From JANXVV01 sp038230975 (GTDB lineage Bacteria; Planctomycetota; Phycisphaerae; Tepidisphaerales; Tepidisphaeraceae), in assembly GCA_038230975.1 (NCBI GenBank), contig JBBRMF010000224.1:1-8790 (forward strand): DNA of 8,790 bases, given 5' to 3'. The notes under the pieces are model-generated. The model made no database searches and was not told the DNA's origin. It saw nothing but the letters and a program-made list of their open reading frames with translations. Positions 7,003-8,790 of the stretch are shown here, piece by piece (positions within the stretch are counted from its first letter, which is position 1; every line of letters begins with the position of its first letter). Both the position numbers and the translations under genes were made by a program.

Positions 7003-7497
7003 CTACGAAACCGGTTCGGCCAGAAGTTGATCGAGATCCAGTGACCGGGTGAACATCGCAATTTTCCCCGCATTATCGCGCGGCCAATTTTCCATCGGTC
7101 GATCCCAATACAGTTCAACGCCATTGTCGTCCGGATCGCGAAGATACAGCGCTTCGCTGACCCCATGGTCGGCCGCACCGTCGAGCGAGATGCCCGCGGC
7201 CATCAAGCGCCGCAGTGCGTCGGCAAGTTCGATCCGCGTGGGGTAAACAATCGCGACGTGGAACAAGCCGGTGGAACCGGAAGGCGGCGGTGAACCCCCA
7301 AGACTTTCCCAGGTATTCAGCCCGATATGATGGTGATATCCGCCGGCGGATAGAAACGCGGCGCTTTCACCAAAGTGCTGCATCACCTCAAAGCCGAGCA
7401 CACCGTTGTAAAAGGCGATCGACCGTTTGAGGTCGGATACCTTCAAATGCACATGGCCGATGCGGGTGTGGGGATGGATCGGTTTGGGGGCGCTCAT
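7003..7497 (-). CDS. VOC-superfamily protein, catechol 2,3-dioxygenase/glyoxalase-like
   Basis: The 164-residue protein begins at ATG 7497 (Met-Ser-Ala-Pro-Lys). The frame stays open upstream to 7599, but that extension reads through a dispersed repeat (it gives Gly-Gly-Asp-Ala-His-Ala-Thr-Lys), so it is rejected. Upstream of 7497 there is no clear Shine-Dalgarno. Two beta-alpha-beta-beta-beta modules are visible: residues 11-64 (Ile-Gly-His15-Val-His-Leu-Lys-Val-Ser-Asp-Leu, then Phe-Tyr-x-x-Val-Leu-Gly-Phe) and 76-133 (Leu-Phe-His80-Val-Ala-Ile; Asp-Pro-Asp-Asp-Asn-Gly-Val-Glu128-Leu-Tyr-Trp-Asp). His15, His80 and Glu128 fit the usual two-His-one-carboxylate metal site. The wording is close to CatE-like extradiol dioxygenases, but those usually have about 280 residues with two such domains, so a small single-domain VOC enzyme of unknown substrate is the safer call. 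It has no signal peptide. Confidence 0.9.
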   Translation of the reverse strand: MSAPKPIHPHTRIGHVHLKVSDLKRSIAFYNGVLGFEVMQHFGESAAFLSAGGYHHHIGLNTWESLGGSPPPSGSTGLFHVAIVYPTRIELADALRRLMAAGISLDGAADHGVSEALYLRDPDDNGVELYWDRPMENWPRDNAGKIAMFTRSLDLDQLLAEPVS

Positions 7498-7618
7498 AAG
7501 GGTCACATGATAGTCGTGAATGCTTTTCGTGGCATGGGCATCCCCGCCCGTGTTCGAGGTACTCCTCGATTTCGATCTGTACTCGGATCGAATCAGCATG
7601 AGCGCGGCGATCTTATTT

Positions 7619-7776
7619 TAGAGCACTTTTCAAGATGGTGCCCCGCGCCGGGTGCCACAGGTCGCGGTACTCCGAGACCTGTGCTGCCTGATCGCCGCAA
7701 GAACACAGGTCTGCGAGTACGCCGACCTGTGGCACCCGGCCATCTTGCACGATTCATCATCATGAAAAACGCTCTA
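7619..7776. mobile_element. MITE-like element, 158 bases, TA-ended terminal inverted repeats
   Basis: The left end TAGAGCACTTTTC (7619-7631) matches the reverse complement of the right end, TAGAGCGTTTTTC (7764-7776), at 11 of 13 positions. Farther in, CAAGATG (7631-7637) pairs with CATCTTG (7741-7747). Both ends finish in TA, as expected if the element inserted at a TA and duplicated it, in the manner of IS630/Tc1-mariner elements. No open frame fits inside. The centre is the REP-like hairpin pair. A further GAAAAACGCT at 7785-7794 repeats the inner part of the right end. The TA duplication is inferred, because an empty site is not available. Confidence 0.55.
7647..7740. repeat. REP/BIME-like inverted pair, copy 2, with compensated arm changes
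   Basis: The left arm 7654-7683 is identical to the 3851-3880 arm of copy 1. The right arm 7704-7733 differs from its perfect complement at four bases, where two CG dinucleotides became GC. These four bases pair with each other in the right arm's own hairpin, so that hairpin keeps all its pairs. The outer stem is extended relative to copy 1 by GCCGGGT/ACCCGGC. The 20-base spacer shares GCCGCA with copy 1. Confidence 0.85.
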
Positions 7777-7970
7777 GCCTGATTGAAAAACGCTTCGCTC
7801 TTGTTTGATTGTCCGGAGTACCCGCCAAAGTTACGGAGTACTGCAACCCATGGGCAGGATGCCCATGCCACTAAAAATTCAGATACGGTGGGAGATTTTC
7901 GAAATTGGGCGCAACTGGTTGGTTGGAGCGTACCGTCGATCGCGGCGGATTGGATAAGTGAAACATTTAC

Positions 7971-7974
7971 GGAG
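7971..7974 (+). promoter_or_regulatory. Ribosome binding site of the intradiol dioxygenase gene
   Basis: GGAG lies 6 bases before the ATG at 7981. It supports this start rather than an upstream TTG at 7783 in the same frame. Confidence 0.75.
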
Positions 7975-7980
7975 TCATTC

Positions 7981-8673
7981 ATGCCGGAACATTCATTCTC
8001 ATTCACTCGCCGCCAGGTGCTGCAAAGCGGTTTTGCCTTGGGCGCGATGGCGTTGTTCACGCGAGGGGTTTTTGCGGAACATCTCGCAGCCACCCCGGCG
8101 TTGACCGAAGGGCCGTTTTATCCCGATCGTTTGCCGCTGGATACGGACAATGACCTGATCATTATTAAGGATTCAATCACGCCCGCCGTCGGAACGATCA
8201 CGCATCTGACAGGTCGTGTACTTGATATCAACGGCGACCCGATCAAAAACGCTGAAGTTGAAATCTGGCAGTGCGATGCAAACGGTGTGTACATCAACAC
8301 GCGCGACAGCGGTCAACACGCCGATCAGCAGGATAAGCACTTTCAAGGGTATGGCCGCTTCGCGACGGCTTCTTCCGGTGAATACCGATTCCGCACGATC
8401 AAGCCTGTCCCCTATTCCGGTCGACCGGCGGCGCACATTCACGTCAAGGTGAATAAGGGCGGCAAAGAACTGCTGACGACGCAAATCTTCATCGCCGGGT
8501 TTGCCGGCAACGCGCGCGACGGGGTTTTCAATGGCGTGCGGGATGTCGTCGATCGCGAACTGGTGCAGACTGAATTCAAGTCGTTGAAAGATTCGAAGAT
8601 CGGTGAATGTGCGGCTCGATTCGATATCGTGATCGGCCGTACACCGGCGGATCGGGATGACCATCAACATTAA
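7981..8673 (+). CDS. Tat-exported intradiol ring-cleavage dioxygenase (protocatechuate/catechol dioxygenase-like)
   Basis: The 230-residue protein carries a twin-arginine signal: Thr-Arg10-Arg11-Gln-Val-Leu, a hydrophobic stretch to about 26 and Val-Phe-Ala near 30-32. It should therefore be folded and loaded with iron in the cytoplasm, then exported. The intradiol dioxygenase fold covers about 40-220. A conserved Glu-Gly-Pro-Phe-Tyr motif is at 43-47. The four Fe(III) ligands of the family can be assigned: Tyr104 (Asp-Ala-Asn-Gly-Val-Tyr), Tyr145 (Thr-Ile-Lys-Pro-Val-Pro-Tyr), His152 and His154 (Ala-His-Ile-His-Val). The enzyme would cleave a dihydroxylated aromatic ring between the hydroxyls with O2. 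It is a single-chain form; the exact substrate is unknown, and I cannot separate catechol, protocatechuate or hydroxyquinol types. It is preceded by a repeat-filled gap and followed by an inverted repeat and a new gene on the same strand. Confidence 0.95.
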   Translation: MPEHSFSFTRRQVLQSGFALGAMALFTRGVFAEHLAATPALTEGPFYPDRLPLDTDNDLIIIKDSITPAVGTITHLTGRVLDINGDPIKNAEVEIWQCDANGVYINTRDSGQHADQQDKHFQGYGRFATASSGEYRFRTIKPVPYSGRPAAHIHVKVNKGGKELLTTQIFIAGFAGNARDGVFNGVRDVVDRELVQTEFKSLKDSKIGECAARFDIVIGRTPADRDDHQH

Positions 8674-8680
8674 ATGAAAA

Positions 8681-8749
8681 GTGGCATGGGCGTCTCGCCC
8701 GTGCTTCGGGTTCGTCGTCAATGAAATTCATGGGCGAGACGCCCCTGCC
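8681..8749. repeat. REP-like inverted pair (GGGC-GTCTC-GCCC type)
   Basis: GGGCGTCTCGCCC at 8688-8700 is exactly complementary to 8732-8744, and the pairing extends to 8683-8703 with 8729-8749 apart from one mismatch and one G-T pair. Each arm is also a small hairpin. It starts 8 bases after the dioxygenase stop codon and ends 19 bases before the next start codon. Without a T tract it is unlikely to be a normal terminator. Confidence 0.8.
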
Positions 8750-8752
8750 CCC

Positions 8753-8760
8753 AGAAAGGA
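8753..8760 (+). promoter_or_regulatory. Ribosome binding site for the gene at the right edge
   Basis: AGAAAGGA ends 7 bases before the ATG at 8768, a good Shine-Dalgarno match and spacing. This is the best evidence that 8768 is a true start. Confidence 0.6.
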
Positions 8761-8767
8761 AAAAGAT

Positions 8768-8790
8768 ATGCGCAAACACACCAAACAACA
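8768..8790 (+). CDS. Start of a further gene, cut by the window edge
   Basis: Only seven complete codons are visible (Met-Arg-Lys-His-Thr-Lys-Gln), preceded by a good ribosome binding site. The basic start could begin a signal peptide, but nothing about function can be said. It is on the same strand as the dioxygenase and 94 bases after its stop codon, with an inverted repeat between, so co-transcription is possible. Confidence 0.5.

Larger units (their letters stand above)
7529..7871. repeat. Outer imperfect inverted repeat pair (GTGGCATGGGCATCC arms)
   Basis: The left arm starting at 7529 and the reverse complement of the right arm ending at 7871 share their first 15 bases exactly. They then continue with gaps through GCCC-TG, TT and GTACTCC, to about 7564 on the left and 7834 on the right. 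Each arm folds alone: CATGGGC with GCCCGTG at 7534-7552, and a perfect 7-bp CATGGGC/GCCCATG hairpin with AGGAT loop at 7849-7867. The arms are 343 bases apart end to end because the MITE-like element lies between them. Confidence 0.7.
7498..7980. other. Divergent intergenic region composed largely of nested repeats
   Basis: This 483-base gap separates divergent start codons. Repeats fill 7529-7871 (detailed in separate entries). The remaining unique DNA is about 30 bases next to the VOC start and about 110 bases (7872-7980) before the dioxygenase start. The plus-strand frame open from 7783 through this region is an extension of the dioxygenase frame across a repeat and is not taken as coding. 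Confidence 0.6.

Noticed and set aside
3850..7740. The two long inverted pairs as a CRISPR array or phage attachment sites
   Set aside because: There are only two copies nearly 4 kb apart, each a palindromic pair, with no regular spacers, cas genes or integrase.
4012..8673. The amidohydrolase, methyltransferase, VOC and dioxygenase genes as one aromatic catabolism or biosynthetic operon
   Set aside because: Orientation changes, gaps of about 200-480 bases filled with repeats, and a mix of exported and cytosolic products argue against a single operon; nothing shown links their substrates.

Overview
The window reads as accessory chromosomal DNA of a planctomycete (Planctomycetota). Three things point there: a PSCyt1/DUF1549/DUF1553-type secreted cytochrome protein, which is a hallmark of that phylum; a membrane protein ending in a zinc ribbon of the Cys-x-x-Cys-Gly-Tyr-Asp-Leu-Arg-Gly type common in those genomes; and intergenic GC-rich inverted repeats whose chance translation gives Gly-x-Asp-Ala-His-Ala-Thr peptides. 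A Phycisphaerae/Tepidisphaerales-like member is possible from the Thr-Lys-Pro-Ala linker style, but this is only an impression. No tRNA, rRNA, CRISPR array, prophage or transposase gene is visible.

Layout. Positions 1-2352 (minus) hold most of a large exported cytochrome-type protein, open at the left edge. Positions 2353-2892 have no convincing gene but carry a plus-strand intrinsic terminator at 2842-2870, preceded by small stem-loops: a possible small RNA. Positions 2893-3693 (minus) encode a six-helix membrane protein with a C-terminal zinc ribbon. Positions 4012-5793 (plus) encode an exported metal-dependent amidohydrolase fused to a family-9-like carbohydrate-binding domain. Positions 6085-6798 (plus) encode a class I SAM methyltransferase-like protein. 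Positions 7003-7497 (minus) encode a small VOC (glyoxalase/extradiol dioxygenase fold) protein. Positions 7981-8673 (plus) encode a Tat-exported intradiol ring-cleavage dioxygenase. A further gene starts at 8768 and leaves the window.

The genes are mostly single transcription units in alternating orientation, and I see no operon that would make a new multi-gene system. A loose theme of aromatic or polymer breakdown (intradiol dioxygenase, VOC protein, ACMSD-type amidohydrolase, exported cytochrome protein) is inference only.

The most unusual content is between the genes. From 3694 to the right edge, every gap longer than about 90 bases carries paired inverted repeats. Two families are REP/BIME-like. 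One family, present twice, shows a two-base-pair compensatory change that preserves the hairpin of a single arm while breaking the long arm-to-arm pairing. The 7498-7980 gap contains a nested arrangement: a 158-base MITE-like element with TA-ended terminal repeats, carrying such a hairpin pair, lies between the two arms of another inverted repeat.
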